Shown here: positions 63,752-64,000 of the stretch, piece after piece
How the letters are laid out: every line of letters starts with the position of its first letter
Position numbering within the stretch: the stretch's first letter is position 1
Source of the DNA: Anaeropeptidivorans aminofermentans
GTDB lineage: Bacteria; Bacillota; Clostridia; Lachnospirales; UBA5962
Assembly (NCBI RefSeq): GCF_940670685.1
Contig: NZ_OW711693.1
Location: forward strand, 1,860,001 to 1,924,000
Reading direction: 5' to 3'
DNA length: 64,000 nt
Program-made: the position numbers and the translations under genes
Notes under the pieces: model-generated
The model's input: the letters and a program-made list of their open reading frames with translations, nothing else
Databases searched by the model: none
Told to the model about the DNA's origin: nothing

Positions 63752-64000
63752 TTAATTATGAACCTTATGATAGGCGCTTTTATTATATCCTGTTATTATT
63801 TCTATATATCCGCTTAAAGCTTCGTCAAGCTCCGTATCTCCTGTATCTACTACGAGGGGCCTTCCGCCAAGCTCTGCTATTTTATGCTCGGTTGCTATTA
63901 CTATAATATTTTTTATGCCGATTTTTCTTATAACCCTTGGGCTTAACTGCTGGTTTCCTCTTCCGAAGAGATTTCCCTGGCCTCCTATAATGGTTACAAT
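63752..64000 (-). CDS. ATP-NAD kinase family protein, 3' part
   Basis: The last 82 codons of a gene that continues beyond the window. The translated end reads [20 protein letters not shown], then [26 protein letters not shown] and [15 protein letters not shown]. This is the C-terminal signature of ATP-NAD/AcoX kinase family proteins found in Clostridia and archaea. Whether it phosphorylates NAD is not established from this fragment. Confidence 0.82.
   Translation of the reverse strand: MVTIIGGQGNLFGRGNQQLSPRVIRKIGIKNIIVIATEHKIAELGGRPLVVDTGDTELDEALSGYIEIITGYNKSAYHKVHN

Overview
The window reads as a stretch of chromosome from a low-GC, Gram-positive, anaerobic, endospore-forming bacterium of class Clostridia, probably related to Lachnospiraceae. 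The grounds are an AT-rich composition, strong GGAGG-type ribosome binding sites, frequent TTG/GTG starts, a sporulation sigma factor (sigG), a Gram-positive PolC replicase, the MEP isoprenoid genes dxr and ispG, and a selenium module (selD-yedF). No tRNA, rRNA, CRISPR array, phage gene or intact insertion sequence was seen.

Layout. 1-5.9 kb: the 3' end of a threonine ammonia-lyase gene, pcp, a CoA-disulfide-reductase/rhodanese flavoprotein (-), sigG (-), then selD with an in-frame UGA (selenocysteine) followed by yedF. 5.9-10.4 kb: a compact type IV pilus-like operon (PilT-type ATPase, PilC-type membrane protein and four small pilin-like or membrane proteins). 10.6-23.8 kb: a conserved growth block, rpsB-tsf-pyrH-frr-uppS-cdsA-dxr-rseP-ispG-polC. 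24-35.7 kb (-): ftsY, smc, leuS, addA and a small unknown gene. 35.9 kb: an rlmL-like rRNA methyltransferase (+).

37.1-53.1 kb (-) is the unusual part. It is a run of nine genes containing four different Hsp70/DnaK-fold proteins. One is fused to a von Willebrand factor A domain and one has lost the ATPase signature residues. They are interleaved with a large helical protein whose last ~53 residues look like the beta-wing domain of GrpE, a 892-residue TPR-like protein, a beta-rich protein, a three-TM coiled-coil membrane protein, and a distal TPR protein. No J-domain (HPD) protein is present. The gene order and the close or overlapping junctions suggest a dedicated, membrane-linked Hsp70 machine with its own nucleotide-exchange factor. 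The function is unknown.

53.4-64 kb: threonine aldolase (+), pepD (-), the trmD-rimM-khpA-rpsP-ffh-ylxM ribosome/SRP operon (-), a DUF4275-like gene, a CNNM/CBS transporter-like protein, a UPF0340 (YwlG) protein, and the 3' part of an ATP-NAD-kinase-family gene.

The intergenic spacers carry at least four families of short, hairpin-forming, MITE-like repeats that recur across the window, at 2.9, 14.9, 38.3, 40.7, 54.5-54.7, 56.3-56.7 and 62.7 kb. Two of them interrupt the Hsp70 cluster.
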